A stretch of DNA of 64,000 bases, from NCBI RefSeq assembly GCF_004362395.1, contig NZ_SNWE01000002.1, positions 62,001 through 126,000 of the forward strand. The letters run 5' to 3'. This document shows positions 1 through 8,680 of this stretch, one piece after another; position 1 is the stretch's first letter, and every line of letters starts with the position of its first letter. The notes beneath the pieces are model-generated. The model was not told where the DNA came from. It searched no databases and worked only from the letters and a program-made list of their open reading frames with translations. The stretch is from Salegentibacter sp. 24 (GTDB lineage Bacteria; Bacteroidota; Bacteroidia; Flavobacteriales; Flavobacteriaceae). A program made the position numbers and the translations under genes.

Positions 1-684
1 TTGGTGGGCGGCGATACTACTTCCTCTACTTCAGGATTATTAATTAGTATTACTGCAATTGGAGTAGCTGCCAAAGAAGATATTGTTTACCGAAGCGGTG
101 CGCGACCAAATGATCTTTTGGTGGTTACCGGTGATTTAGGTGCTGCCTATATGGGATTGCAGATTTTGGAAAGGGAAAAGGAAGTTTTTAAAGCCAATCC
201 TAACGCACAACCCGATTTGAATCCGTATAGTTACCTAATAGAAAGACAATTAAAACCTGAAGCTAGAAAGGATATTGGGCCATTGTTAAAAGAACTTGGT
301 GTGAAACCAACTTCCATGATAGATATTAGCGATGGGCTTTCCTCTGAAATTATCCATTTATGTAAAAACTCCCAGGTTGGCGCGAATTTGTTCGAGGAGA
401 AAATTCCTTTAGATCCTGCTGTAATCTCAGTATGCGAAGAATTTGATATAGACAGTACCACTATTGCTTTAAGTGGGGGGGAAGACTATGAGTTGCTTTT
501 TACTATTTCACAGGAGGATTATGATAAAATAAAGGCGAATCCTAATTTAACCGTAATTGGGCATATGACGGAGGAAAAGGAAGGCATGCATTTAATAACT
601 CGTGCCAATCAGAAATTACCACTTATTGCACGCGGTTGGAACTCGATGGAAGAGAGCAATGATAATTCTGAAAAGAAGGATTAA
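1..684 (+). CDS. thiL: Thiamine-monophosphate kinase, 3' part (5' end outside window)
   Basis: ThiL phosphorylates thiamine monophosphate to thiamine diphosphate with ATP, the last step of cofactor synthesis in the cytoplasm. The visible 227 residues begin inside the protein at the GGDTTSS segment that binds Mg-ATP. They continue through an AIR-synthase-like C-terminal domain with DISDGLSSE (near residue 108) and LSGGEDYELLFT (near 158), both typical of ThiL. Full-length ThiL is about 330-350 residues, so roughly the first third lies to the left. The TTG at position 1 is an internal codon and not a start. No terminator-like hairpin with a T-run is obvious in the 32 bp before the next gene, which is convergent. 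Family assignment is firm from motifs. Confidence 0.93.
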   Translation: MVGGDTTSSTSGLLISITAIGVAAKEDIVYRSGARPNDLLVVTGDLGAAYMGLQILEREKEVFKANPNAQPDLNPYSYLIERQLKPEARKDIGPLLKELGVKPTSMIDISDGLSSEIIHLCKNSQVGANLFEEKIPLDPAVISVCEEFDIDSTTIALSGGEDYELLFTISQEDYDKIKANPNLTVIGHMTEEKEGMHLITRANQKLPLIARGWNSMEESNDNSEKKD

Positions 685-716
685 GGTTTTTAAAAATTAA
701 TTTTAAAACAAAATAT

Positions 717-968
717 TTAGGAAGCATGGGCAAAATGTTTGCGCTTTCTTTTTTTGTGTATTTTAGAAATGTAATCGTTCGTTTCTCTAAATTTTGGAGT
801 TAAGCGAGCTAATAAACCGTTGGCAGTGTCGGTCATTTCCATTCCGCATTTCTCGCACTTATATTCGTGGACGTGATCTGTCACATTTTTTGATACACGT
901 AGTTTATGTCCGAAAATGCTGCAAAAAACCTTTCCGAACGAAAATCTTATAGGGTTTGTTTCTTTCAT
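717..968 (-). CDS. Small conserved hypothetical protein with Cys/His cluster
   Basis: An 83-residue basic protein that I cannot name with certainty. It carries FGHKL near residue 19 and a single EYKCEKCG knuckle near residue 38, with another Cys at about 16. This resembles the small Bacteroidetes proteins grouped near DUF1660, and a single bound zinc is possible. The C-terminus is strongly basic (KIHKKRKRKH). The ATG at 968 is the only reasonable start. It is convergent with thiL and followed on the same strand (upstream in transcription) by 70 bp of AT-rich sequence. Function unknown; an intact reading frame and conserved-looking motif support a real gene. Confidence 0.7.
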   Translation of the reverse strand: MKETNPIRFSFGKVFCSIFGHKLRVSKNVTDHVHEYKCEKCGMEMTDTANGLLARLTPKFRETNDYISKIHKKRKRKHFAHAS

Positions 969-1040
969 AGAAGCTTGATTTTCTTGTTTCTAAAACTCTA
1001 AAGTATAAAATAAAGTTAAATCTTCGATAAAAAGTTAAAA

Positions 1041-1811
1041 TTAATCGATTAAATGCATAATTTTCATTAACTCATTTTTGTTTTCCAAATAAGATAAATG
1101 CCCATTTGGAAGACTTTCAAACTCAACTTTACATCGTTTAGCTATGTTTTTTATTGTGTTAAAATCCAATACGGGATCTAGTTTTCCGGCCACAATAATT
1201 TTTTGTTTACTAAATTCCGCAAAAAGTCCGGTATGGTCTGTGCGAATTTTCATACCTCGTATAGCAGCGTGGATTCCTGCAGTTGTAAACTCCATTGCGC
1301 GATTTTTTATTTTATCAATTTCAGATTTAAATATTTTATTGTTTTCAGGGGTTAATAAATTTGAAATTGCCATACTTACAAAAGCCCTTTTGTTTTTAAG
1401 AACTAAAGCAGCCGCACGATCGCGATTGGCCTTACGTTCTTCAGAATCTGCCTGTGGGGTAGAATTGACCAACACCAAGCTATGCAGTATTGTAGGGAAA
1501 ATATTTTGAAATTCCAAACTCACGTAGCCACCCATAGAGTGCCCCATAAAAGATGCCTTTCTAATGTTGAGTTCATCTAAAACAGATTTTACTGCCTTAG
1601 CCATATCAGCCATCGTATGAATTTCTGATATATTTCCTGATTCTCCATGTCCAGGAAGATCTATACAAATCACCTGTCGTATTGAGGAAAGTTCCTGGAT
1701 AAAATCTTCCCATATTTCTTTAGACTCTAAAAAGCCGTGAAGTAAAATAAGCGGATTCCCGATTCCCCTGGTAGTAAAGGAGATAGGGGTGTTATTGTAG
1801 TTTGTTCTCAT
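1041..1811 (-). CDS. Alpha/beta-fold hydrolase
   Basis: A 256-residue cytoplasmic serine hydrolase of the alpha/beta fold. The oxyanion segment LLHGFLES is near residue 23, the nucleophile elbow GHSMGG is near 91 (Ser), a likely acid Asp lies in AGKLDPVLDF near 210, and the catalytic His is in NGHLSYLE near 238. The order and spacing match family members such as esterases, haloperoxidase-like enzymes and MenH-like enzymes. No membrane segment or signal peptide is present. The substrate cannot be read from the sequence. It stands alone on the minus strand, with the preceding gene's terminator just upstream of its start. Confidence 0.88.
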   Translation of the reverse strand: MRTNYNNTPISFTTRGIGNPLILLHGFLESKEIWEDFIQELSSIRQVICIDLPGHGESGNISEIHTMADMAKAVKSVLDELNIRKASFMGHSMGGYVSLEFQNIFPTILHSLVLVNSTPQADSEERKANRDRAAALVLKNKRAFVSMAISNLLTPENNKIFKSEIDKIKNRAMEFTTAGIHAAIRGMKIRTDHTGLFAEFSKQKIIVAGKLDPVLDFNTIKNIAKRCKVEFESLPNGHLSYLENKNELMKIMHLID

Positions 1812-1825
1812 TATTTGTCATAATA

Positions 1826-1856
1826 CAAAAAGCCACGATTTTAAAAAAACGTGGCT
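1826..1856 (-). terminator. Rho-independent terminator for the Xaa-Pro aminopeptidase gene
   Basis: On the minus strand AGCCACG (1856-1850) pairs with CGTGGCT (1837-1831) around a 12-base AT loop, followed by five T. It lies downstream of the peptidase stop at 1992 and just before the hydrolase start. Confidence 0.7.
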
Positions 1857-1991
1857 ATAGTTTTAGTGCTTTTTGAAAAATTGTCAATGTGAAGGAAATT
1901 ACCATTGAAATAATATCTTCAAAAAACAGGACTAGCTTTTAAGAATTCCCTTTTCAATTTGAAGATTCCGTGATTTCCAGTGTTGAGAAAA

Positions 1992-3284
1992 TTAAGAATT
2001 CATAATTTCTTCAATTTCTTCAATTTCAATTGGAATATTGCGCATTAGGTTAAAAGGTTCGCCTTCTGGCTGAATTACCACATCGTCTTCCAAACGAATT
2101 CCAAAGCCTTCATCAGGTAAGTAGATTCCTGGTTCGACGGTGAAAACCTGGTTGGATTTTATAGGTTCAGTTAAAATTCCGTAATCGTGAGTATCTAAAC
2201 CAATATTATGTGCAGTACCGTGCATAAAATATTTTTTATAAGCCGGCCATTTGGGATCCTCCTTTTGAACATCAGCTTTGTCCAATAAGCCTAAACCCAA
2301 TAATTCTGAAGTCATTAATTTCCCGACTTCCTTATGGTATTCTGCCCATATCGTGCCTGGAACCAACCATTTTGTTGCTTCCTTTTTCACCTTATTTACC
2401 GTATTGTAAATCCTCTTCTGACGATCTGAAAATTTTCCTGAAACCGGGATAGTCCTTGTCATATCGCTGGAGTAATTCGCGTATTCTGCACCGGTATCTA
2501 ACAGGATCAAATCTCCTTCTTTGCATTGTTGATTATTCTCGGTGTAATGCAGCACATTGGCGTTATTTCCGCTGGCGATAATTGGTGTATATGCGAATCC
2601 ACGGCTACGGTTTCTTATCATTTCGTGCCAGTATTCGGCTTCAATTTCGTGTTCCCAAACTCCCGGTTTTGTGAATTTCAAAGCTCGGCGAAAAGCTTTT
2701 TCAGTAATATCGCAAGCTTTCTGCATCAGGTCCAGTTCAATTGGGTCTTTCACTGATCGTAAGCGTTGTAAAATAGGATTGCTTTTGGCTACCTGATGTG
2801 CGGGATATTTCTTCTTGCACCATTTTATAAATCGGTCATCTCGCGTTTCTGTCTGCACATTGGCGCGGTAATGTTCGTTGGTATTGAAATAGATCATCTC
2901 GCATTGCGACATTACTTCAAAGAAAATTCTCTCAAAATCCTGTAGCCAGTAAACCGTTTTTACACCGCTAACTTCCAGTGCTTTTTCCTTGTCTAATTTT
3001 GCGCCTTCCCAAACTGCGATATGCGGATTGGTTTCGGTTAGGAATAAAATCTCACGATGTTCAGGTTTAGGTGCATCTGGGAAAAGCACCAAGATCGCTT
3101 CTTCCTGATCCACACCACTTAAATAAAAAAGGTCACGATTTTGCTGAAAGGGCATCGTGCTGTCAGCGCCGATGGGGTAAATGTCATTTGCATTAAAAAC
3201 CGCGAGACTCTTGGCTTTCATTCCTGCCATAAAGCTTTTCCGATTTTTTATAAATAATTTGCTGTCTATTTGATCGTATCTCAT
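1992..3284 (-). CDS. Xaa-Pro aminopeptidase (aminopeptidase P family, M24B)
   Basis: A 430-residue metallopeptidase that removes N-terminal residues preceding proline. The N-terminal creatinase/AMP-N domain (about 1-165) is followed by a pita-bread catalytic domain. Metal ligands are visible in LLDTGAEY (first Asp), SSDMTRT (second Asp), HGTAHNIGLDTHD (His), VEPGIY (Glu) and RLEDDVV (Glu), so the five-ligand dinuclear site is complete. Length and organisation match bacterial PepP. No signal peptide is seen, so it is cytoplasmic. The start at 3284 gives the MRYDQID N-terminus. The small membrane gene lies 22 bp upstream on the same strand and may be cotranscribed. Confidence 0.93.
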   Translation of the reverse strand: MRYDQIDSKLFIKNRKSFMAGMKAKSLAVFNANDIYPIGADSTMPFQQNRDLFYLSGVDQEEAILVLFPDAPKPEHREILFLTETNPHIAVWEGAKLDKEKALEVSGVKTVYWLQDFERIFFEVMSQCEMIYFNTNEHYRANVQTETRDDRFIKWCKKKYPAHQVAKSNPILQRLRSVKDPIELDLMQKACDITEKAFRRALKFTKPGVWEHEIEAEYWHEMIRNRSRGFAYTPIIASGNNANVLHYTENNQQCKEGDLILLDTGAEYANYSSDMTRTIPVSGKFSDRQKRIYNTVNKVKKEATKWLVPGTIWAEYHKEVGKLMTSELLGLGLLDKADVQKEDPKWPAYKKYFMHGTAHNIGLDTHDYGILTEPIKSNQVFTVEPGIYLPDEGFGIRLEDDVVIQPEGEPFNLMRNIPIEIEEIEEIMNS

Positions 3285-3306
3285 ATTGTGATTTCTATTG
3301 ATTCTT

Positions 3307-3522
3307 TTAGTGTTTTAATGCAGGTTTTATATTCCAGTAATAGAAGAAAAGACCGACAAAAACTCCAATGAAAAGACTGTGAAGTATTGTGTCTGAAAGT
3401 TCAGGGATGTTAAAATATTCCCTTCCATAGTCCCAGATTATGAAAAACATCCATAAAAAGAGTGTGCAGGTAAATGGGTTTTGAACTAATCTTATAAAAG
3501 TTTTTTTTATTCTATTATCCAA
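3307..3522 (-). CDS. Small two-helix membrane protein, unknown function
   Basis: A 71-residue protein with a basic N-terminus and two hydrophobic segments: about 17-33 (PFTCTLFLWMFFIIWDY) and 44-64 (ILHSLFIGVFVGLFFYYW). It is almost certainly an inner-membrane protein. I do not recognise the family. It ends 22 bp before the aminopeptidase P gene on the same strand and is likely in the same transcript. The short length and lack of catalytic motifs leave its role open. Confidence 0.6.
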   Translation of the reverse strand: MDNRIKKTFIRLVQNPFTCTLFLWMFFIIWDYGREYFNIPELSDTILHSLFIGVFVGLFFYYWNIKPALKH

Positions 3523-3596
3523 ACCGTGCTATTTAAAAAATATTCTTTGATGTGCTACAAAGTTATTAATATCTAACAGAGTAAAAAGCTCTTATC

Positions 3597-3887
3597 TTAT
3601 TCATATAAGCCTAACCTGTTTTTAAGCCTACGGTTTTGTTTCTGTAATTTTTTTACCTGTCGCAATAGATGCTCAATAGCTTCCAGTCCTTCTAAATTTA
3701 TTTCCAGATCATAATGCAATCGCCACAACCTTTCAAATTCTGAAATTTCCTCGTTATGCACATACTGAGTTTTTTCTATAGTCACGATTTCAATTAAACC
3801 GCTCTCGTACAAGGATCTTACAAAGTTGTGTTCAACTTTATATCGAATATAAATCTCATCGGTGGGGATCAAATCTTCTAAATTCAT
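3597..3887 (-). CDS. cbpM: Chaperone modulator CbpM family protein
   Basis: A 96-residue protein that in studied bacteria binds the J-domain of CbpA and controls its co-chaperone activity. It has the MerR-like helical fold typical of CbpM: an N-terminal EIYIRYKVEHNFVRSLYESGLIEI-type segment (given here in short as the YKVEHNFV core near 17) followed by a C-terminal coiled coil (about 65-92, HLLRQVKKLQKQNRRLKNRL). Its start overlaps the stop of cbpA by 4 bases (ATGA arrangement at 3884-3887), so the two are translationally coupled. The pairing supports the assignment. Confidence 0.87.
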   Translation of the reverse strand: MNLEDLIPTDEIYIRYKVEHNFVRSLYESGLIEIVTIEKTQYVHNEEISEFERLWRLHYDLEINLEGLEAIEHLLRQVKKLQKQNRRLKNRLGLYE

Positions 3888-4828
3888 GAGCGTAATTTTT
3901 GAAGTTCCTTAAACAATTCTTTTTCACGGGGACTTAAGTTTGTTGGCATCTGTATATTGTAAGTAATAATTAGATCCCCAAACTGGTCATCCTTTTTATA
4001 TTTAGGGAAACCTTTTCCTTTTAATTTTACTTTCGTTCCAGGTTGGGTTTCAGCTTTTACGTTCAATTTCACTTTTCCGCTAAAAGTCTCTACGGTAATT
4101 TCACCGCCGAGTATGGCAGTGTAAAGATCAATGTCTATCGCTGCGAATAAGTTTTCTTTTTCTCTTTTGAATTTTGTGTTGTTTACAATATTAAAGGTAA
4201 TAAAGAGATCACCTTTCGGTCCACCCTGAACGCCAGGTCCGCCGTGACCTTTAATTTTAATGGTTTGTCCGTTTTCTACACCCGCTGGAATTGTAAGCCG
4301 AATATTTTTTCCGTTTACCGTGAGGGTTTGTTTATGGCTAGTGTAAACATCGCTTAGGTTTAGCTGAAGTTCTGCATTGAAATCCTGGCCTCTAAAATGG
4401 CGTCCCCGGCCAGAACCTTGAGCTCTTGCGTTGCCGCCAAACATTTCTTCAAAAAAATCTGAAAAAGTATCATCATCAAAATTTCCTGAATACGAGTGAC
4501 CGCCCTGGCTGCCACCAAAACCAGTACCTCCATAGCCCCCCTGGGAATATGCTCTTCCTCCTGATGTTTGTTGTTGCTTTTTGGCTTCTTCGTAAGCGTC
4601 AGCGTGTTGCCAGTCTTTTCCGTATTGGTCGTATTTTTTACGTTTTTCGGGATCGCTTAAAACCTCGTTCGCTTCATTTATTTGCTGAAATCTGAGTTGC
4701 GCTTCCTTGTCGTTTGGATTAAGGTCTGGATGATTTTTTCTGGCCAGTTTTCTGTATGCCTTTTTAATATCGGCCTGGCTGGCAGATTTATCTAATTCCA
4801 GTAATCTGTAGTAATCTATAAAAGCCAT
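3884..4828 (-). CDS. cbpA: DnaJ-like co-chaperone CbpA
   Basis: A 314-residue type-II J-protein that stimulates DnaK ATPase and holds unfolded clients. The J-domain spans about 4-68 with the essential HPD (KNHPDLNPND, near 33). A Gly/Phe-rich linker follows (about 90-145, repeated GGYGG and GGSQGG). Two C-terminal beta-sandwich client-binding domains run from about 150 to 305. The cysteine-rich zinc domain of true DnaJ is absent, which marks CbpA/DnaJ2. It is followed by cbpM with a 4-base overlap. No CIRCE-type element is visible upstream. Confidence 0.92.
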   Translation of the reverse strand: MAFIDYYRLLELDKSASQADIKKAYRKLARKNHPDLNPNDKEAQLRFQQINEANEVLSDPEKRKKYDQYGKDWQHADAYEEAKKQQQTSGGRAYSQGGYGGTGFGGSQGGHSYSGNFDDDTFSDFFEEMFGGNARAQGSGRGRHFRGQDFNAELQLNLSDVYTSHKQTLTVNGKNIRLTIPAGVENGQTIKIKGHGGPGVQGGPKGDLFITFNIVNNTKFKREKENLFAAIDIDLYTAILGGEITVETFSGKVKLNVKAETQPGTKVKLKGKGFPKYKKDDQFGDLIITYNIQMPTNLSPREKELFKELQKLRS

Positions 4829-5031
4829 TAAAACTTATGAATTAGTGATGAAAATCTATCTTCTGAAATTACTAAAAAGTTAACTTACTTCCCGTTAAGT
4901 TTTTGCAAAATCAGGTATAAAATGATAAATATCATTCTGGAGAGCTTTTCTAAGTATATATGAGAATTATTCAAAATTCAATTCAACAAATATTAAACTT
5001 CTTTGTATTAGTTCTAAATAGCAGGTAATTT

Positions 5032-5067
5032 ACATCTCAAAGTTTGTGAGTAACTCATTTGAGATGT
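5032..5067. promoter_or_regulatory. Perfect 10-bp inverted repeat over the sdh promoter
   Basis: ACATCTCAAA (5032-5041) and TTTGAGATGT (5058-5067) form a perfect inverted repeat with a 16-bp spacer. The spacer itself holds TGAGTAACTCA (5047-5057), a second small palindrome. The right arm ends on the first base of the -7 box and the -33 TTTG lies in the spacer. The layout suits an operator bound by a dimeric regulator; the regulator is unknown. Confidence 0.55.
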
Positions 5068-5074
5068 ATTTTTG
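5043..5074 (+). promoter_or_regulatory. Bacteroidetes-type promoter of sdhCAB
   Basis: TTTG (5043-5046), 20-bp gap, TATTTTTG (5067-5074). This matches the Bacteroidetes primary sigma consensus TTTG/TAnnTTTG. Transcription should begin near 5080, giving a leader of about 25 bases before the ATG at 5105. Confidence 0.65.
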
Positions 5075-5104
5075 CTGTTAAATCTCTATAAAATAATCAA
5101 ACCA

Positions 5105-5767
5105 ATGGGTGGATTTCTAAATTCAACCATAGCACGAAAAGTGGCTATGGCCTTATCGGGACTTTTTCTGGTCTTATTTTTAGCTCAACATTTCACAATT
5201 AACTTCCTTTCTGTATTTAGTAAAGACCTGTTCAATGAGGTTTCTCATTTTATGGGAACCAATTTTTTTGTGCAGGCTTTGTTGCAACCGGTTTTAATTT
5301 TTGGAGTGATTTTTCACTTTGTAATGGGTTTTATTTTGGAGGCAAAGAACCGTGGTGCGAGAAACATAAAATATGTGAAATTTAACGGGAATGCCAATTC
5401 CAGTTGGATGTCTAGAAATATGATCTATACTGGTCTAGTGGTTTTAGCATTTTTAGGGCTTCACTTTTATGATTTCTGGTTTCCGGAAATGATTCACAAA
5501 TACATAGAATCCCATCCTGAAGATGTTGCTCGTTATTATGATGAGTTGGTAGCGAAATTCCAAAGCCCGGTTAGAACAATATTATACGTGGTTTCATTTG
5601 TATTTTTAGCCCTTCACCTTTATCATGGCTTTTCTTCCTCATTTCAATCTATGGGATGGAGAAATAAATATGCTAAAGGTCTTAGAGGATTTACCCAGGC
5701 TTATGCGATCATCATACCACTAGGATTTATTTTTATAGCCCTTTTTCACTATATTAATAACCTTTAA
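5105..5767 (+). CDS. sdhC: Succinate dehydrogenase cytochrome b subunit
   Basis: The 220-residue membrane anchor of complex II passes electrons to menaquinone through haem b. Five hydrophobic segments are visible (about 15-35, 60-85, 110-130, 160-185, 197-218). Conserved His residues in or near the helices (AQHFTINF, VIFHFVMG, LGLHFYD, LALHLYHG, LFHYINN) are the expected haem ligands. The size and single-subunit form fit the class-B anchor used by Bacteroidetes. A TTG at 5072 opens the frame earlier, but it lies inside the -7 promoter box; the ATG at 5105 (MGGFLNST) is the sensible start. It heads the sdhCAB operon, 12 bp before sdhA. Confidence 0.92.
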   Translation: MGGFLNSTIARKVAMALSGLFLVLFLAQHFTINFLSVFSKDLFNEVSHFMGTNFFVQALLQPVLIFGVIFHFVMGFILEAKNRGARNIKYVKFNGNANSSWMSRNMIYTGLVVLAFLGLHFYDFWFPEMIHKYIESHPEDVARYYDELVAKFQSPVRTILYVVSFVFLALHLYHGFSSSFQSMGWRNKYAKGLRGFTQAYAIIIPLGFIFIALFHYINNL

Positions 5768-5779
5768 TACGTAAGATTT

Positions 5780-7783
5780 ATGTCAGTTTTAGATTCAAAA
5801 ATACCTAAGGGGCCTCTAAAAGAAAAGTGGACCAATCATAAAAACAATATCAATCTTGTTAATCCAGCTAATAAACGTAATATCGACGTTATAGTTATTG
5901 GAACAGGACTTGCCGGAGGTAGCGCAGCTGCAACTCTTGCTGAATTAGGTTATAATGTGAAAACATTTTGTTACCAGGATTCGCCAAGACGTGCGCACTC
6001 TATTGCCGCTCAGGGAGGTATTAACGCTTCCAAAAATTATCAGGGAGATGGCGACTCAGATTATCGTTTGTTTTACGATACCATAAAAGGTGGTGATTAC
6101 CGTTCCAGGGAAGGAAACGTTTATCGTTTAGCTGAGGTTTCCGGAAATATTATAGATCAATGTGTGGCACAGGGAGTTCCTTTTGCCCGGGAATATGGAG
6201 GTTATCTGGATAACCGTTCTTTTGGTGGGGTTTTGGTATCCCGTACTTTTTATGCCAAAGGACAAACTGGCCAGCAGTTGTTGCTTGGGGCTTATTCAGC
6301 AATGAACCGACAGATTAACCGTGGGAAAATCAAGCCTTATAACCGTCACGAAATGATGGATTTAGTATTGATAGATGGAAAAGCCAGGGGAATTATCGCC
6401 AGAAATATGATTACCGGTGAAATTGAACGCCACTCAGCTCACGCCGTAGTATTGGCTTCCGGTGGTTACGGTAATGTTTTCTTCCTTTCTACTAATGCTA
6501 TGGGAAGTAATGTAACTGCTGCTTGGAGGGCGCACCGTCGCGGTGCATATTTTGCCAATCCTTGTTATACACAAATTCACCCAACCTGTATTCCGGTTTC
6601 TGGGGATCATCAATCTAAACTTACCTTGATGTCTGAATCACTTAGGAATGATGGAAGAATCTGGGTTCCCAAGAAGAAGGAGGATGCAAAAGCAATAAGA
6701 GAAGGTAAGAAAAAACCAACTCAACTTGCAGAAGAAGACAGGGATTACTACCTGGAACGTCGTTATCCTGCTTTTGGTAACCTGGTGCCACGTGATGTAG
6801 CCTCCAGAGCTGCCAAAGAGCGTTGTGATGCCGGTTTTGGAGTGAATAAAACAGGACAGGCTGTATATCTTGATTTTGCAAGTGCAATAGAACGTTACGG
6901 AAAAGAGAAAGCCTTTACCTCAGGAAATAAAAACGCTTCAAAAGAGGAAATTATAAAATTAGGAAAAGAGGTAGTAGCTTCTAAATACGGAAACCTCTTT
7001 GATATGTATCAAAAGATCGTAGACCAGAATCCGTATGAAACCCCAATGATGATATATCCTGCCGTTCACTATACCATGGGCGGACTTTGGGTAGATTATA
7101 ATTTGCAGACCACCATTCCGGGTTGTTACGCTGCCGGGGAAGCTAACTTCTCAGATCACGGTGCTAACAGGCTTGGAGCTTCGGCATTAATGCAGGGACT
7201 TGCCGATGGTTATTTTGTATTGCCTTACACTATTGGTAATTATTTATCAGATGATATTCGTACCGGTGCTATTTCTACAGATTCTCCTGAATTCGAAGAA
7301 ACCGAAAAAGCGGTAAAAGAGCGAATGGATAAATTGATGAATGCCAATGGAAACAAATCGGTAGATTCTTATCACAAGGAATTAGGACTGATTATGTGGA
7401 ACAAATGTGGAATGGCCCGTAATGCAGAAGGTTTAAAGGAAGCTATAGAAGAGATTGCTGCGTTAAGAGAAGATTTCTGGAAAAATGTAAAAGTTCCTGG
7501 TACCGCAAATTCTAAAAACGCTGAGCTAGAAAAAGCAGGCAGGGTAGCAGATTTTCTTGAATTGGGAGAATTATTCGCCAAAGATGCGTTACATAGAAAT
7601 GAATCTTGTGGTGGACATTTTAGAGAAGAGTACCAAACCGAAGATGGTGAAGCTTTAAGGGACGATGAGAACTTTAAATATGTTGCTGCCTGGGAACACA
7701 AAGGAAAACCATCCGATGCAGTTCTTCACAAAGAGGATTTGGTATTTGAAAATATAGAATTGAAAACAAGAAGTTATAAATAG
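5780..7783 (+). CDS. sdhA: Succinate dehydrogenase flavoprotein subunit
   Basis: SdhA (667 residues) oxidises succinate to fumarate at a covalent FAD. The Rossmann [10 protein letters not shown] motif is near 41. The covalent FAD site is seen in [11 protein letters not shown] (His near 75). Substrate residues appear in HPTCIP (near 271) and in the RDVASRA segment (near 338), and [17 protein letters not shown] lies near 457. The length matches the long Bacteroidetes/epsilon-type flavoprotein. It follows sdhC by 12 bp. The gap to sdhB (68 bp) holds short repeats. Confidence 0.97.
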   Translation: MSVLDSKIPKGPLKEKWTNHKNNINLVNPANKRNIDVIVIGTGLAGGSAAATLAELGYNVKTFCYQDSPRRAHSIAAQGGINASKNYQGDGDSDYRLFYDTIKGGDYRSREGNVYRLAEVSGNIIDQCVAQGVPFAREYGGYLDNRSFGGVLVSRTFYAKGQTGQQLLLGAYSAMNRQINRGKIKPYNRHEMMDLVLIDGKARGIIARNMITGEIERHSAHAVVLASGGYGNVFFLSTNAMGSNVTAAWRAHRRGAYFANPCYTQIHPTCIPVSGDHQSKLTLMSESLRNDGRIWVPKKKEDAKAIREGKKKPTQLAEEDRDYYLERRYPAFGNLVPRDVASRAAKERCDAGFGVNKTGQAVYLDFASAIERYGKEKAFTSGNKNASKEEIIKLGKEVVASKYGNLFDMYQKIVDQNPYETPMMIYPAVHYTMGGLWVDYNLQTTIPGCYAAGEANFSDHGANRLGASALMQGLADGYFVLPYTIGNYLSDDIRTGAISTDSPEFEETEKAVKERMDKLMNANGNKSVDSYHKELGLIMWNKCGMARNAEGLKEAIEEIAALREDFWKNVKVPGTANSKNAELEKAGRVADFLELGELFAKDALHRNESCGGHFREEYQTEDGEALRDDENFKYVAAWEHKGKPSDAVLHKEDLVFENIELKTRSYK

Positions 7784-7794
7784 AATTGAGATTT

Positions 7795-7844
7795 AAGTAT
7801 TGGGTAATCAGCGCTCAATACTAAATACTCACTACTCAATACTT
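7795..7844. repeat. Short inverted and direct repeats between sdhA and sdhB
   Basis: AAGTATTG (7795-7802) is the reverse complement of CAATACTT (7837-7844), and CTCAATACT occurs twice (7814-7822 and 7835-7843). The sequence can form alternative hairpins directly before the sdhB ATG at 7852. It looks like a low-complexity heptamer-type repeat and could tune transcript processing or sdhB translation. Confidence 0.55.
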
Positions 7845-7851
7845 TTAAGAT

Positions 7852-8598
7852 ATGAAGCTTAATTTAAAAATATGGCGTCAGGAAAATGCCACTGCTAAAG
7901 GAAAAATAGTAGACTATCCTGTAGACGGGATAGACGGGGATATGTCTTTCCTTGAAATGCTGGATATTCTTAACGAGCAGCTGGTAGAAAAGGGAGAAGA
8001 CACCATACAGTTTGATCACGATTGTCGTGAAGGAATCTGTGGTTCCTGTTCTTTGCAAATTAACGGTGAGCCCCACGGCCCCGATAAATTAATTGCTACC
8101 TGCCAGTTACATATGCGTTCTTTTAAAGATGGTGATACCATTTATATAGAACCTTTTCGTGCAAAAGCTTTTCCGGTTATAAAAGACCTCATTGTAGATC
8201 GTACTGCTTTTGACAGGATTCAGCAAGCCTGGGGATATGTTTCGGTAAATACTTCCGGAAATACCGTAGATGCGAATACTATTCCTGTTGAAAAAGAAAA
8301 AGCAGATGAATCCTTTAACGCTGCAACCTGTATTGGTTGTGGTGCTTGTGTAGCCGCTTGTAAGAATGCGAGTGCTATGCTGTTTACCTCAGCAAAAGTT
8401 TCTCAGTATGCTTTGCTACCACAAGGAAGGGTTGAGGCTACTGAGCGTGTTAAAGCAATGGTTAGGCAAATGGACGAAGAAGGATTTGGAAACTGTAGTA
8501 ATACAGGAGCCTGTGAAATTGAATGTCCAAAAGGAATTTCTCTTGAGAATATCGCGCGTATGAACCGTGAATATCTTGCTGCCAGCACTAAAGGATAA
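7852..8598 (+). CDS. sdhB: Succinate dehydrogenase iron-sulfur subunit
   Basis: SdhB (248 residues) carries electrons from the flavin to the membrane anchor through three clusters. The N-terminal ferredoxin domain has the 2Fe-2S cysteines C58, C63, C66 and C84 ([12 protein letters not shown] and IATCQ). The C-terminal domain has [11 protein letters not shown] (4Fe-4S) near 162 and [14 protein letters not shown] (3Fe-4S region) near 213. All cluster ligands are present. It is the last gene of sdhCAB, and a strong terminator follows 24 bp downstream. Confidence 0.96.
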   Translation: MKLNLKIWRQENATAKGKIVDYPVDGIDGDMSFLEMLDILNEQLVEKGEDTIQFDHDCREGICGSCSLQINGEPHGPDKLIATCQLHMRSFKDGDTIYIEPFRAKAFPVIKDLIVDRTAFDRIQQAWGYVSVNTSGNTVDANTIPVEKEKADESFNAATCIGCGACVAACKNASAMLFTSAKVSQYALLPQGRVEATERVKAMVRQMDEEGFGNCSNTGACEIECPKGISLENIARMNREYLAASTKG

Positions 8599-8622
8599 AA
8601 CTTCCTTAAATACGAACAAATC

Positions 8623-8655
8623 AATCCCAAATTCTTTTTGAATTTGGGATTTTTT
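8623..8655 (+). terminator. Rho-independent terminator of sdhCAB
   Basis: AATCCCAAATTC (8623-8634) pairs perfectly with GAATTTGGGATT (8640-8651) around a TTTTT loop, followed by a T-run to 8655. Confidence 0.9.
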
Positions 8656-8680
8656 ATGCAACTTATTCAAAAATAGAGAA

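Noticed and set aside
4829-5031. Possible heat-shock operator for cbpA
   Set aside because: No CIRCE-like inverted repeat or convincing minus-strand TAnnTTTG box was found in the divergent gap.
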